Below are positions 32,929-44,808 of a DNA stretch of 64,000 nt, in pieces; position 1 is the stretch's first letter, and every line of letters starts with the position of its first letter. The stretch spans positions 36,994,213 through 37,058,212 of the forward strand of contig OX387185.1 in assembly GCA_947561395.2 (NCBI GenBank), given 5' to 3'. The notes under the pieces are model-generated. The model was not told the origin of the DNA and ran no database searches. It was given only the letters and a program-made list of their open reading frames with translations. Source of the DNA: Buxus sempervirens. Its lineage: Eukaryota; Streptophyta; Magnoliopsida; Buxales; Buxaceae. Position numbers and translations under genes: made by a program.

Positions 32929-33978
32929 TGTTGCCATTATTTCCAGCTTGGCTCCGGAACGTGTGAGTGCGCGGAGCGTGCCAGCATCTGTGCCGATGCA
33001 AGGAAGGAGTCAAAAACTTTTGACCCCGGCGCTGTTCATACGCAAAACCAGATGGGTTGTGGTTCAAATACGACCCGGCCACCTGTAGATTGGAAGACTT
33101 CTGATCCGACGATTGCTAAAAGGATTGGGGTTTGTCCTCCAAGGTTCTTCTCCCAATTTTATGGCAATATTGATGATGGCCACGTTGATGGTGGCCGTTT
33201 GATGTAGAATCTGTAGCAATTGAGGGCTGTGTGGGATGACGGCCGTTTCAAGGATGGATGAGCCGTGTGGGGTGACGGCCATTTCAAGGATGGGTGGTGA
33301 TGAGAATCAATAAAAAAGTAAAAAGAAGACCAACAAAATCTCGATACCTGCCGCCTGTTTCCCTATGGCCGTGATCAGTAGCATAGAGAGAAGAGATCGG
33401 GGGCTGCCTTGAAGATGACTAGTTCCGGGGTGCACATCGTGACTACCCTTAGCCTTGCTTGAAGGGGTAAGCAAGATCGTACCTAGCAATCGGAGTAGGG
33501 CGTATCATAAGATCGTACCTACCCGTATCGGAGTAAATTGTACCTTCTTAGCCTTGTCTAGGAGTAAGGGGGATCTCCATGTGTTGTTGCGACTGAAAGC
33601 AACAGGAGGATAGGCTACTTCATGCTATGAGGATAGCATGACAGTAGAGTGGTCTGAGAAGACCGAATAAGGGGTCTGAAGATACCAAAGTAGCTATTGT
33701 AGTTGTGTGTTGATCGAGGGATCTCTTTCCCATGTCTGCAGGTCCCTGTTTATAACTTTCCCAATGACCCACTCTTAGGAAGTTGAACCCCACCTTACAT
33801 AAACCACCCATGTTTTTAGAAAGTGGGGGACCCCACTCCCATGTTCTTTTAGAGGGTTCTACCATGTGGCTAACCTCTCACGTAATGGGGTTTCTCAATG
33901 GACCCACTTCCCTATTTATGGGGGACTTGTAGCCACATAAAGTTCAATTCAACCGCCGGGCTACGGCGGGTGTAAACA
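32929..33978. repeat. Right LTR, 1050 bp
   Basis: Same ends as the left LTR. The extra segment at about 33502-33540 (ataagatcgtacctacccg.. then a second gtacct) looks like a local duplication of the neighbouring gatcgtacctagc words. Accumulated differences mean the insertion is not recent. Confidence 0.9.
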
Positions 33979-35066
33979 CATATATTATCATTTTCGGTTG
34001 TCATCTTTCTGGCCTTATGGATTCTATTAATTAACATGATCGATTAGCCTATCAAAATTGCTTTTAAAGATAAAATTCACATAATCAACTTGGCATTATT
34101 TGATTTTTATTGATTACGTATGCCACTAGAATTAATGTCAAATATAAAATAATCAAATAATCAAAGTTATGTTGGTAGTATCTTATTGCAATTAAATTAA
34201 AGATTGTTGCTTTCTACTAGCCTATGCATATGTAAGCATAACCTTCGTTTGGCAGATTTTAGCTTCTATTGGATGCTAGAATACAAATTGACAATTTTTA
34301 GCCGATTAGTAAATAAAAAATGGGCACCTAGTTAACAAAAAGATTTTGACTTCTAATAATTAATCTTTGCTTAATTCCGTTCTTTCATCAATAATATTAA
34401 TTTATATGTCTTCCGTATAAATATATGGCCTCAATAAACTTCAAATTCAACCATTCCTAAAAGCAAAAAGCGCTGATTTTGACCATAACTTTTTCCCTCA
34501 CTATGCAATAAAACTACATTTTATTTGAATAATTATTGTGGGCCAAAATCATTTTCCCTATGAAGGTTATTATGGTAAAAAAAAAAGATTGTCCCTACCT
34601 ACTGATTTAATTAGAGCCACTTAATCTATGAATAATATATTTATAGCCGAAGAAATACTTAAATAAAAATTCTGGGCACTTAAAACATTAACAATACATT
34701 TATGAAATTGATAATACTTAAAGCCAACCTCTTAATATTCCTATCATTAATATCTCATGCTCCTAATTTAGTAATATTTATAGTCTGTATTTAGTTGTTC
34801 GTAACTAATATTAATCAGTAAGTGAAAAGGTGGCTTTTTGATCGGATTGGTAACTTTAGTTTTGTAGACCATAATTTTTGCTAACATATATTATCATTTT
34901 CGGTCTTTGTACATGATCTTTCTTTACTTATGTATTCTACTAAATAACAAGATTACGCCTAAACATAATTACATTTACTGATAACATGTACCTAATCAGT
35001 TTGGCATTATTTGATTGTTATTGGTTACATATGCATATGGAATGTCAAACATACAATGATCAAACT

Positions 35067-35542
35067 ATGGGTGCAACTCGATCTGGTTAAAACCAAACCC
35101 AAACCAACTTTGGTTCAGTTTGGTTCGATTCAGTTATGGTCCAAAAATCCTTAAACCAAACTAATTTGATTCGGTTTTGGGTTGGATGCTCGGTTAAATC
35201 AAACAAAATTTATATATATGTCTAAACCGAACTGAACTCATATATATTATAATATATAATCTATATTATATACATATATATAAACTTTGAAATTTTACCT
35301 TTAAGGATATTACAAAATATACCTTTATTTGAACACAAAAATGTATTGGTCTATCTCAAACCAAAATGAACTGAATTGATCTCATGTAATTCAGTTCGGG
35401 TTTCAGTTTTTGCATTTATTTTCAGTTCGCTTTTGTAATTTTGGTTTTCAATTCAGTTTGGTTCGGTTTCACTACAAATATTTTCAGTTTGGTCTTGGGT
35501 TGACCTCAACCAGAACCAAACCGACCCGAGTTGCACCCCTAA
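35067..35542. mobile_element. hAT-like MITE, 476 bp
   Basis: Ends read gggtgcaactcg at the left and cgagttgcacccc at the right, an inverted terminal repeat. Flanks atcaaact (35059-35066) and atcaaacc (35543-35550) form an 8-bp duplication with one mismatch. The interior is dominated by ggttcggttt words on both strands. No coding capacity. Confidence 0.7.
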
Positions 35543-35564
35543 ATCAAACCATCAGAGTTATGTT

Positions 35565-36017
35565 GGGAAATTTAATTTTTAGTAGTACTTTATCAAACTA
35601 TTTAAGATTTAGTCGGAAAAGTTTTGAGTTTAAACTTTTAATATATCTTTATCAAAATAATTAATTTTTAGTGTCATTTCACTGTTCCGGATAAATTCTT
35701 CCAAAAATACCCTTATACAATTTACTTCCGAGACTTGTACAAGCAATAAATTGATTTGTACAAGCCATTTTAGACTTGTACAAGTAATAAAATGACTTGT
35801 ACAAGTCAAAAATTAACTTGTACAAGTCAATAAAGTGACTTGTACAAGTCATTTGGATAAGTGACGTAAGGGCATTTTTGGAATAGTTGATTTGTAATAG
35901 TGAAATGACACTAAAAATTAATTATTTTGATAAAGGTGTACTAAAAGTTAAAACTCAAAACTTTGCCGACTAAATCTTAAATAGTTTGATAAAGTACCAC
36001 TAAAAATTAAATTTCCC
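35565..36017. mobile_element. Mutator-like MITE, 453 bp, with about 150-bp inverted repeats
   Basis: The left arm gggaaatttaatttttagt.gtactttatcaaac...gtgtcatttcact is mirrored at the right end for about 150 bp with few changes. The flanking 9-bp AGTTATGTT (35556-35564 and 36018-36026) is an exact TSD, the size made by Mutator-like transposases. Removing it restores copy C of the tandem duplication, which agrees with copy B near 34171. The loop is the TTGTACAA minisatellite. Confidence 0.9.
35735..35852. repeat. Minisatellite of ttgtacaa palindromes in the MITE loop
   Basis: acttgtacaagt words recur six times at 17-27 bp spacing; each unit is itself a palindrome. Confidence 0.9.
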
Positions 36018-36300
36018 AGTTATGTTGGTAGTTTCTTATTTCAATTTAATTAGAGACTATTGTTTTATACTAGCTTACTCATCTAAGCATTATTCTCATT
36101 TTGTAGATTTCAACTTTTGTTGGATGTTAAAAAGACAAAGTAAAATTATTTAGCCAGTTAATAAACAATATATAAAATGGAAAGTTAGGTAATTAAACAG
36201 TTTGTATTCTACTAATGCTTGATTAATTCCCGTCGTTCATTAATAATATTAATGTATATGTCTTCCTTATAAAATAAGGTCTACAAAAATAGATTGGGTG

Positions 36301-36558
36301 TAAAAAAAAAAGTTATAAAACTATGACGATGACTTTCCTGAATGGCAACTTTAGTACTTGTGTTGGGTAGCTATATTTTTGCAAATAAACTTTGTAATAA
36401 TTTAAACATTAACTTAAAAGCTGCTCGTCATGGTATTCGAATAATTTGGTATGGACCTAAACAAAGCTACCATGAAAAAAATTCTTCAATTTATTTTTAA
36501 TTAGATTGCTTTCAGCCTGATTGATGTTTTACAAACATTGGACTCGTCAAAATATCTA
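36301..36558. other. Nothing recognised
   Basis: AT-rich sequence without an open frame or a repeat I can name. Confidence 0.5.
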
Positions 36559-36561
36559 TTA

Positions 36562-37759
36562 GGCCCCGATTGGTTCAATGAATTGGAATTGGAATTAAGA
36601 ATTATAATTCCAATTCTAATTCATCAAGAATTGGAATTGGATAGAATTGAAATTATTGTGAGTGGATGGCAAGAGAATTGAAATTTGGAATTACAATTCC
36701 ATGAAGAATTGATTTAAAATCCAATTCCACTGATTGGATGAACTTATGAAGAATTGATTTATATCATTCCCATGTTAATAATAACACAAATGACTGATTA
36801 TCATGGCATATGAATTCCAATAATCCATTCTCTGCAACCAAAACCAAAACAATACTACTGGGTTTTAATAATATTTTTGTCTTAATCAGGTCCTCCATAT
36901 AAGACCAGAGGATTATGATCAACTCGATAGGTCAAAGCAAGTGGAAACAGAAGAGAGAGAAATATAAAAGAAGGAGAGAGAGGAAACAAGAGAGATAGAA
37001 AGATGGATGAGAGAGAGAGAGAGGAAGGGAGAAGATACGTATTAGTCCCTGCAACACCAGCGAGGAAGAGGAGAACGAGATTTGGTAGCTTCGCAACACC
37101 AGCGAGGAAGAGGACAATGAGATTTGGTAGCTGCTTTATCGGTAGAGTTGGCAAAGGGTCGGGTTAGGTTGGGTCATAATCGGGTCGGGTTTAGGTTAAA
37201 CTAAATTAAGGCGGGTTGGAAAACCCGCCAATAAACGGGTTCAACCCACCAACCCGTTTATTATTATTTTTTTATTTTTCAAAAAATATGATTAAAATAG
37301 GGTTGAGGGTTAATTGGATCGGGCTATACCGTGTTTGGGTCGGTTGGGGGTTAATCGAGTCGGGACATTCCACTTTTGTCGTTTTTTTTTTAAAATCAGG
37401 TTACTCGTCGAGTTGCCGGGTCATAATCGGGTTGACCCAATTACTGGCGGATTGGGGCAATTAATAAACAGGTCAACCCAAACCCATTTAACTTGTGTCG
37501 GGTCAGGTCGCATTTTTCCAGCTCTATTTGTCGAGCATATATCGTGCTTCTGATTCTCTATCTCGTATCCCCAATTCTTTTCGATTTAGTAGGGAATTGG
37601 GTAACTTCAAAAATAGCCTATAAGCTAATTCTATGGAATTGGGTCTTAATTCCAATTCCAAATTCCAAATATTTAACCAATCAAAAGAATTGGAATTGGG
37701 AACCCAATTCCAATTGTTATCCCAATTCCAACCCCCGATTCCGCGAACCAATCGGGCCC
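36562..37759. mobile_element. PIF/Harbinger-like non-autonomous element, 1198 bp
   Basis: Terminal repeats GGCCCCGATTGGTTC (left) and GGGCCCGATTGGTTC (right, complement) are flanked by TTA at 36559-36561 and 37760-37762, the usual Harbinger target. Subterminal parts are rich in aattggaatt words. The interior has a 42-bp direct duplication (gcaacaccagcgaggaagagga) near 37045-37130 and a nested MITE at 37143. No transposase frame. Confidence 0.75.
37143..37526. mobile_element. hAT-like MITE nested in the Harbinger-like element
   Basis: Left end TAGAGTTGGCAAAGGGTCGG and right end (complement) TAGAGCTGGAAAAATGCGACC resemble the hAT MITE ends at 43930. Flanks TTTATCGG and TTTGTCGA agree at 6 of 8 bases. 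The interior is full of gggttgggt words. Confidence 0.6.
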
Positions 37760-37762
37760 TTA

Positions 37763-38392
37763 CACTATCCAAGTCCGTCGATTTGTAATTAATATAAAAC
37801 TAAGTCATTGTTAGCATGATAATTTGAAAATTGAAACAAAATAACCAAAGTGAATAAAATGGAAGAAAAGGGCAAAAGAATTATCTAATCTCTCACATTG
37901 GATGTTTACATCGGGTTTGACTCAAATTCCTGAAAGGTAGCTTTAGTAGTTGGTTTTTTTTTTATTATTATATATACTAGCAAGGTGCACACGTGCAGTA
38001 CTACACGTGTGTAAAAGGGGAAGAGAGGAGGGAGAATGTGGGAGGGAACGGTTATTAAACTGATTGTAAGTTTTGGTAAAAAAAAAAAAAGGTAGTTTGA
38101 CCATTTAACCCTTTTATTAATATATACTACAGAGCTGCATGCGCTACACGCGTAAAAAACGTGGGCTCGCTTAGATAAAATAGTGGGGGATTATTTTGTT
38201 TAGGGAGGGCAATTTTTGGAAAGAAAAAAGGGGGCCAGAATCTAAAGGGAATATTCTCCCATCTTCTCTATTAATTGTATAGATTCTCAACAGTGTGTAA
38301 GGGCTGTTTTGGAAAGCTGTGCATTTTGTTTGCCACGCTTTCCAAGGGGCCTATTCCCATTATATATAGTATAGATATAGATAGATAGATAT

Positions 38393-38436
<44 letters not shown>

Positions 38437-38890
38437 CGTGGTACCCCAGGTAGGGCCTCAATTGGACCCATAATAGGGGAGTAAATCCCTAGATACATGA
38501 ACCCACCGACAAGGCCATGTATTGTCAAAATGTTTTAATTGATTTACCGGGGGATGAGGTGGCATATCCGGTCACATGGATCTGATGTCCACCTTTTAGG
38601 ATCTTTAGAAAAGGCTTTCTATAATCTTCCCAAACAATCAAATCGCGCAAATCAGCCAATTAAAGCCAATGTTTATAAAAGGGCCAACTCAACCCTACAT
38701 AGCCACATTACCAAAAAAAAAACTCTACATAGCCAAATTTCTATGAGAGATATCCAGCTATCGGAAAATTTAGCTTCTTTCTTGACCTATTAGAGAGAGA
38801 GAGAGAGAGTTAGAGTTTTCTCACATTTTTAGGTACTAGAAGGTAGCACGTGCGTTGCACGTGGAAGAATATTTCTGGGTATAGTTATTG
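37763..38890. other. AT-rich region with microsatellite, no gene
   Basis: Three places (37975-38025, 38120-38165, 38830-38870) carry the wording tatatacta..a..tgcacacgtgc / gctacacgcgt / tagcacgtgcgttgcacgtg, which look like degenerate ends of one dispersed repeat (possibly Helitron-like; not proven). A TA repeat lies at about 38395-38435. Confidence 0.4.
38395..38435. repeat. TA microsatellite
   Basis: About 20 TA units after a gata-rich run. Confidence 0.9.
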
Positions 38891-40060
38891 CATAAAAATG
38901 TTTTTGGGTATTGTTTACACCCTATACAGACCAACGAATAAGATAAGGCCACGTGGTATCTATATGGCCTACTAAGACCATGTCATAAACACACGTAGTC
39001 TTTGTGCAGTCAGATAGGCCACATCAACATACACATAGACCGAGAGTTCAGTTAAGGCCACGCAAGCCCATACGACGAACCATACTCATGATTATCAAAA
39101 GATCGTGTCACTGGTCGTTTGAGAATAACCTATTTAAGATCGTAGCCGGGCGGTTATCTTTCATGAGCAGAAGACTGCAGATGACCAACCTCCATGAAGA
39201 TCGTGCAAGAGTGGGACGTTGAGCAATCGTCAAAGATCGGCTATAAAAGGCACAAACTCGAAGAGCTCGAGGACACAATCCATCCAACCGCAACCAGTTA
39301 TAATATTATTTTGATCATCCGTGATCTTTATCCCCTCTCCTACACTGTAGCCAGAAGGATAAACTAGGACTTCTCTCACTGCTTCTAGTTGCAGTGACAC
39401 CTTCGACCCTTGTTTACTCCGATCAACGCCTAAATCCTGCCACCGGAGAGTAAGTTTAGGTTGCCCCTAACTCGCAGTTCTGTACCCTGAACACGGCTAC
39501 AGAATCCCGAGCAGCTGGTCCCGAGACTCACTTTGATCAAGCCAGATGATTTGCGTATTTTCAGTCAAATAGCAATCCAAGGTGAACCCCCTGAATTGGC
39601 TTTGTTAGCAACCGCCCCCTTCCTCCTACTCTTATACCCCGATTACGGCTATAAGACCAGGATAGGCCGGTCCTGCTAGCTTTGTCAGTTTTCTTCTTGT
39701 TTTTTGTTCCTTTTTGGGGATTATCTGTTGTAGCTTTTGGCCATTGGCCGATTTTATAATAAAAAGAGTTTTGTGCCATTAGTTGCTTTCGCTTTCAAAC
39801 ACTTACAAGAACCCCAACGAAGACCGAACCCCTACTCTTCATATTATTGCCTGACCGGTTTTATTACAGGTGACTTGTAGTACGACTGAACCGACACCCT
39901 GGTTTAGATTCGGAACAGGTGCTCGGGGTCAGGACCCGACCCGAAATCATTGTATCAAATGATACTGGCATGCCCGCGCAAAGACACATCATCAACATCA
40001 CCACGTGTCCACACCGGCCCAATTTCGGAGGAACAGGTATACAAGCATTTATTTTAGGAT
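38891..40060. mobile_element. LTR-retrotransposon fragment (LTR tail and leader), no coding frame
   Basis: The first 450 bp relate to 30096-30560. Later text, with cctacactgtagcc, gacaccttcgaccc, a ccggagagtaag block and ctggcatgcccgcgc (like the leader before gag in some Ty3-type elements), suggests an LTR followed by the start of an internal region. No TSD or partner LTR was found. Confidence 0.45.
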
Positions 40061-40245
40061 AAGCTATTCTATTCATTTGATCAATTAATACATAAAGATA
40101 TTAAGTATCAAACATTTTTAAAAAAGGAGTAAGAGAGAGAGGAAAAAAGGCCTCTAAAAATTTATATATATTATTAGATTGGAATTGAAGAGCAAAACAA
40201 TATTTGTGCCACCTTATAAATAACAGATATAAAAAAATCTCTCAT

Positions 40246-40627
40246 TTCTTTGGTCCTTGCTCCAACAATGAAGCTGAGGTTCGTGGTCTTCTTGTTGGCC
40301 TTAATCTATCTCTTTTATCATCATGGCTTCCATGCTCTCATTATTGAATCTGATTCAAAGAATTTAATCAATTGGCTGGATGGTTCATCAGCTTACCCCT
40401 AGAAATTGAAGTATTGGTTGTTGCAAATTAAGTCTTTTCTTCACTCCTTTAGTCATTCTATTCATCATATTTTTAGAGAAACTAATTCAATTTCTGATGT
40501 GTTGGCTAAAAATGGTGCTCATGGTGTATCTTCTACCTATCTCTCAACAAGGGATTTGCCCAAGTCTGCCTATGGTCTACATAGATTAGATAAATTAGGC
40601 TTGCACAATGTTCGTTCTCTTAAATAG
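40246..40627 (+). pseudogene. RNase H domain of a LINE-type element, broken
   Basis: One frame reads NNEAEVRGLLVGLNL. After a shift it reads GLHALIIESDSKNLINWLDG, then a stop where Trp is usual (AYP*KLKYWL), then HHIFRETNSISDVLAKNGAH. This follows the RNase H pattern of plant retroelements and related proteins: EA.A...GL, ESDS..L, RE.N..AD.LAK. It ends at TAG 40625-40627 and is followed by a 3' UTR-like stretch (tcccctctcttgtacatc, attaatatacaag) with a T-rich tail. It is the 3' end of a truncated LINE insertion on the plus strand. Confidence 0.8.
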
Positions 40628-42291
40628 GCTTAGATCCTCCCTTCCGCCTCTTTTTTGTTTTCCTAGGGATTTTTATCCCCTCTCTTGTACATCATTTGCT
40701 TCATTAATATACAAGTTAGGGTATTGGCCTCAACCCCCTTGAATTTTTTTTTTCAGAAAAAAAGGAGCAAATAAATTAATAAGGGCTTATAACTTAAACT
40801 TGGGAAGGAATGAATGATTCGTAAACCAATAATGCACAATCCAAGCAGGTGACCATGTGATTTTCAAACCAAAGCTAACAACACACAATATACCAAATGT
40901 ATAGACTTGTTCTTTAATTGAAATATAAAAAACAGATTGGTTGTCAAATAGCTTACATAAGAAAAAAAATTTACAAGCAAATGAATCAAAAATTTTGAAA
41001 AAATATTGTATGAGATTATCATATAAATGGCAAATGTTACCCCATCAACGTGGTCTATTGGATTGATGATCCCAACCAATTTAGAAAACAAAAGACGTGC
41101 TATAATATAATGCTCATGACCCGATCAATATACTACACTTATATAACTTATTATAAATTTATAAGAATTCTTGTTCCACTAAAACAAAATTATTAATAAT
41201 AGATAATGCAATCATGTAGAAACTATACCAATAGAATAAACTGAAGCCTTTTAAGCTTCTAATCTAATGCATTTTGAGCTTCTAAATGGATGTGCCTTTT
41301 GAACTTCAAAATTAAAACATTTTGAATTATTTTACTAACCTTTAATTGTAGTTGTAAAATTAGTTAAATTGAAGCCTTTTGAACTTCTAAACTGAAACCT
41401 TTTAAATTATATCACTAGCCTTTAATTTGAAGCCTTTTGAACTTCTAAATTGAAGCCTTTTGTATTCTTTATTAAAAATTAGTTATGAAAAAGTATAAAA
41501 ATAGTGGTTACAAAATTTTCATTCATAATTAACTTTAATTATGAGTTAGAGATCGAGAAAATAAAAAGAGGATGGGAACGTAGCTTGAGAGTGATAAAGA
41601 TGAATAATCACAAAACTTTTCATTGTCTCATTAATAATTGAGATTAATTAGAATTGAATGACAATTATTGACATTAGGGAGAAAATTAATAGGTTTTTTA
41701 CCTATGTATCCCAATATGTCAAAGTTGCTTTTTTAACCTTAAGAACTTGAGAATGGCTAACATATTTTGTAGTATATATATAATAAATTAACGCTCTTCT
41801 TAATGGTGCTTTAATCTATTATGTTAATTTTTTAATGCTAGGTTGCTATTTTGCCATTTAATTCACATAAAAAATGGTGTCTAATGAAAAAAGAAAAGAA
41901 AAAAGAAAAAAGGGATACTCAATGGTTATTCTCACTATAAAGGAATGCACTAAATTAAGGCTTAAAACATTAATTTTTCTGGATCATTATTTATAAAAAA
42001 CAAAGACCAGGCATACTAACTTATCATAGAAAATTGTCTTAATTACAACTTAGGTAACCTTATTTTTAATATCTATCAAACTCTTTAAAATTGTTGCTTT
42101 CCCATTACCATTAAAAAATTGAAAGAACAAAGAGCTAAGAGCCAAGACGGTCATCCAAACAAGTATTCATCAAAAAGCTTTATTTCTTAATCTCTATCAA
42201 ACCCCTTAAAATTGTTGCTTTCCCATTAACTTTAAATTACTGGAAGAACAAATAGCTAAGATGATCAATCTAAATAAGTAATTGTCAGATA

Positions 42292-42322
<31 letters not shown>

Positions 42323-43929
42323 AAATTTCTCCTATCAAAAATTTCCTACAATATAACCGAGATGTTTATAATCAACTATCATGAGATGCATGTTCATCGG
42401 TTGCAGTATAAGTTCATCGGTAGATGCCTCTTGAAACCTCTAAAATTACAACTTTCATATGTAGCATCTTCTGCATATTCTCTTATTTGAACTCTTTCCA
42501 TCTTTTGTCACCTTTTGAATCTCGTCAAACACTTACTTTTGTACATGTTGGTGCTTCTCTAAGTTCGCCACAATCACTCTAATGGTTTTCTCATCAACCT
42601 TTCCTTTGAAGCATAGGAGAGCAAGGAAACAAAACATGAAGTAGTGTAAGTGACCCACACTCAAAGGCACTTGCCTGAATCAATATCTCGAGATCTAAGC
42701 TTGTTGATGTGTACCTCCAAAACCCATTTGCAAGCATCCGCATAGGATCTCATATGTGAAGGAAGGAAGATTACGAAGGTGAGATTCCGATAGAGAAATC
42801 TGGTTACTGGTTATAAGCCGCTTGGTTGGGAGAGCCCACAATCTGTAAGCCAAGATGGCTTCATGATGAGCGAGTGCATGGGTGGAGATGAAGATGGCAA
42901 GACAAAGAAATAAAAAAGTGTAAATAGATTTTATAGATATAATAGTTAAAATGTATTATTAGTTGGAATTTGTAAAGTTGTAAAAGTTACAGACTCTAAA
43001 TTGCTGCAAGTAATGTTAACTAATACAATTAATCATTAAATGCATCCGTTATCTAATATCAATTAAATATGTTTATTACAAATTAATTGATGTCATAGTT
43101 GCTAGCAAATAGAAATTGAAGGTAAAGTTGGGAAAAATCTTTTAAATTCACATGATTACCCTTTATATGTTAATGGACTACTTAACCCTTTCAAGACATT
43201 TATTTAAAATAAAATCTATTAGAAACTGATGGATTATTGAAAAACTTTTGGATAGCATAGTAATTTTAATAATAAGAGTAGGGAAAAATGGATTGACGAC
43301 AAAAATTGAGGGTTTTTGCTTTTAGGAATAGTGGAGTTCTACATCATTATTTCTCCATTAAACTACTGCATCCTAAAAAAAATGTTCAAAAAATTGCTTC
43401 AATGTTCAAAATCCATGAAAGTAATTTTCCGTAAATTTCCCAAATATCACTCCTTGTATCAAATAGTATATGTCCTGTTATTTATGTTTCATCCATTTCA
43501 AACACAAATGAAATATTTTTTTTTCTTTTTTTTAACTAGCTAATGATGATGAAAGATTTTCTTGAAGATGGTGCGGACACCCTTGTTGCGGGTCCAACAT
43601 ACCTCGGGACTTTTCTAATCTGGCTGCCAAGGCCTCGTAACAGATTCTTGTGTCGGTCTTAGTCTTTACATGGACGCTCAGCCGCCCTCAATCTGTGAAG
43701 GGTTGTGGGCTTACGCCAAAGTCTCTGGCAATGCCTGATGGCAACGAGAGAGAGAGAACAAAAAGAAAAGACAAATTTACATGGTTTAGCCTTAAATGCC
43801 TGCGCCTTGATGGAGTTATTCCACTAGAAAAGAAGGCGTTCTTTGAAAACCTAAACCCTCCTCCTAATGACACAAAACGCTCTGTTACTCGAAATGACCT
43901 AATTTTCCCTTTCCATACAACCTCAAAAG
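40628..43929. other. AT-rich intergenic DNA, no gene
   Basis: Holds the LINE 3' tail (to about 40765), short repeats of gaagccttttgaacttctaaa (41240-41465, at least five), a 120-bp tandem duplication (42060-42280) and an AT/T run (42288-42322). A 122-codon open frame starting at 43650 has no recognisable domain and overlaps the MITE. Confidence 0.5.
42060..42285. repeat. Tandem duplication of about 120 bp
   Basis: tatctatcaaactctttaaaattgttgctttcccatta...gaaagaacaaagagctaaga is repeated from 42190 as ctctatcaaaccccttaaaattgttgctttcccatta...ggaagaacaaatagctaaga. Confidence 0.85.
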
Positions 43930-44604
43930 TAGAGGTGGCAATTGTGACCCGTGACCTGTCAACTTGCCTGGTCTTAGGCGGGTTAGGGTTGACTATTTCA
44001 ACAAACGGGTTGGGTTAGGGTCATGAATTCTCAACTCGATTATAAACGGGTTGGGTTAGGGTTTGACCCCTCAACCCGAAATGACCTGATTACAAGCCGT
44101 TTATTTTTTTTGTGTAATAAAAGTTTGGAAAATTATAATAACAATACTTGTGGCTATTCAATCTTTCTTCTTTTCATATAAATAATGACAAAGGATAAAG
44201 TATTGAAAAAAATTTTACGTATAAATATTTCAAATTTCTTAGCCTCTACTAATATAAATTGATGCATTAATGACAAGTAAAGTCTTTTAAAACTTTATTA
44301 GTATGTTTTAGTTCTTTTCTTCATGTTATTTTAGTTATATCTTAATGATTGTTGTGTTATTATGCTTGTTAGGCGTCCTTTAATATTAAAATGAATTAAA
44401 AAATAGAATTTGTGTAGACTTTGATATTAGAATGAATTAAAATTTTTAATTTTTAGTAGTAATTTAAATTATTTAAACGGATTGGCGGGTTGGGATATTC
44501 CAACCCGTTTATTAAACGGGCGGGTTCGGGTTGAGCTTTGGCTTGTTAACCCCATAGATCAACCCGACCCAAACCCGCCCGAACCCGACCCATTTCCACC
44601 CCTA
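43930..44604. mobile_element. hAT-type MITE, 675 bp, perfect TSD
   Basis: Ends TAGAGGTGGCAATTG (left) and TAGGGGTGGAAATGGGTCGG (right, complement). The flanking CTCAAAAG (43922-43929 and 44605-44612) is an exact 8-bp TSD. The interior is rich in acgggttgggttagggt words on both strands with an AT-rich middle. No coding capacity. Confidence 0.88.
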
Positions 44605-44612
44605 CTCAAAAG

Positions 44613-44799
44613 CTTAAGAACATTACAAAAAGAGTTCCTTCCAAATTAAGGCACTAACAGCCTTTAGGTTCAAGGCATTCTCAAAGGCTTCGGCCCTTCG
44701 CCTCTTGACGAGAAGACCCATTGGTTATTACTTATTACGTAACGGTGAAATTGAAGACGTCCACATTAATTACAGGATTGAAGAGAGCTCACCCAGAGT
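44613..44799. other. Short spacer between two MITEs
   Basis: Nothing recognised. Confidence 0.5.
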
Positions 44800-44808
44800 G
44801 AAAAGATT

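Larger units (their letters stand above)
30820..33978. mobile_element. Complete non-autonomous LTR retroelement, TSD CATAT
   Basis: Two LTRs (30820-31831 and 32929-33978) start TGTTGCCAT.ATTTCC and end GGGTGTAAACA. The flanking CATAT (30815-30819 and 33979-33983) is an exact 5-bp TSD, and removal restores copy B of the surrounding duplication. The internal region is only 1097 bp and has no gag or pol frame, so it depended on another element (LARD/TRIM-like). The primer-binding site region just inside the left LTR is occupied by a C24 run, so no tRNA match can be read. Confidence 0.92.
30743..34820. repeat. Old tandem duplication, copy B, split by an LTR element
   Basis: agtaagtgaaaaggtgg (30743) to gcaacatat is continued after the LTR element by atattatcattttcgg (33979 on). 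The joined text matches copy C from 34821, word for word in many places. Unit length without insert is about 0.9 kb. Confidence 0.8.
34821..36300. repeat. Old tandem duplication, copy C, split by two MITEs
   Basis: agtaagtgaaaaggtggc at 34821 matches 30743. The copy is interrupted at 35067-35542 and 35565-36017 and resumes with gttatgttggtagtttctta (matching 34171 on) through ataatattaatgtatatgtcttcc near 36250. Confidence 0.8.

Noticed and set aside
43650-44018. 122-codon open frame
   Set aside because: No domain, no similarity recognised, and its 3' part lies in the hAT MITE.
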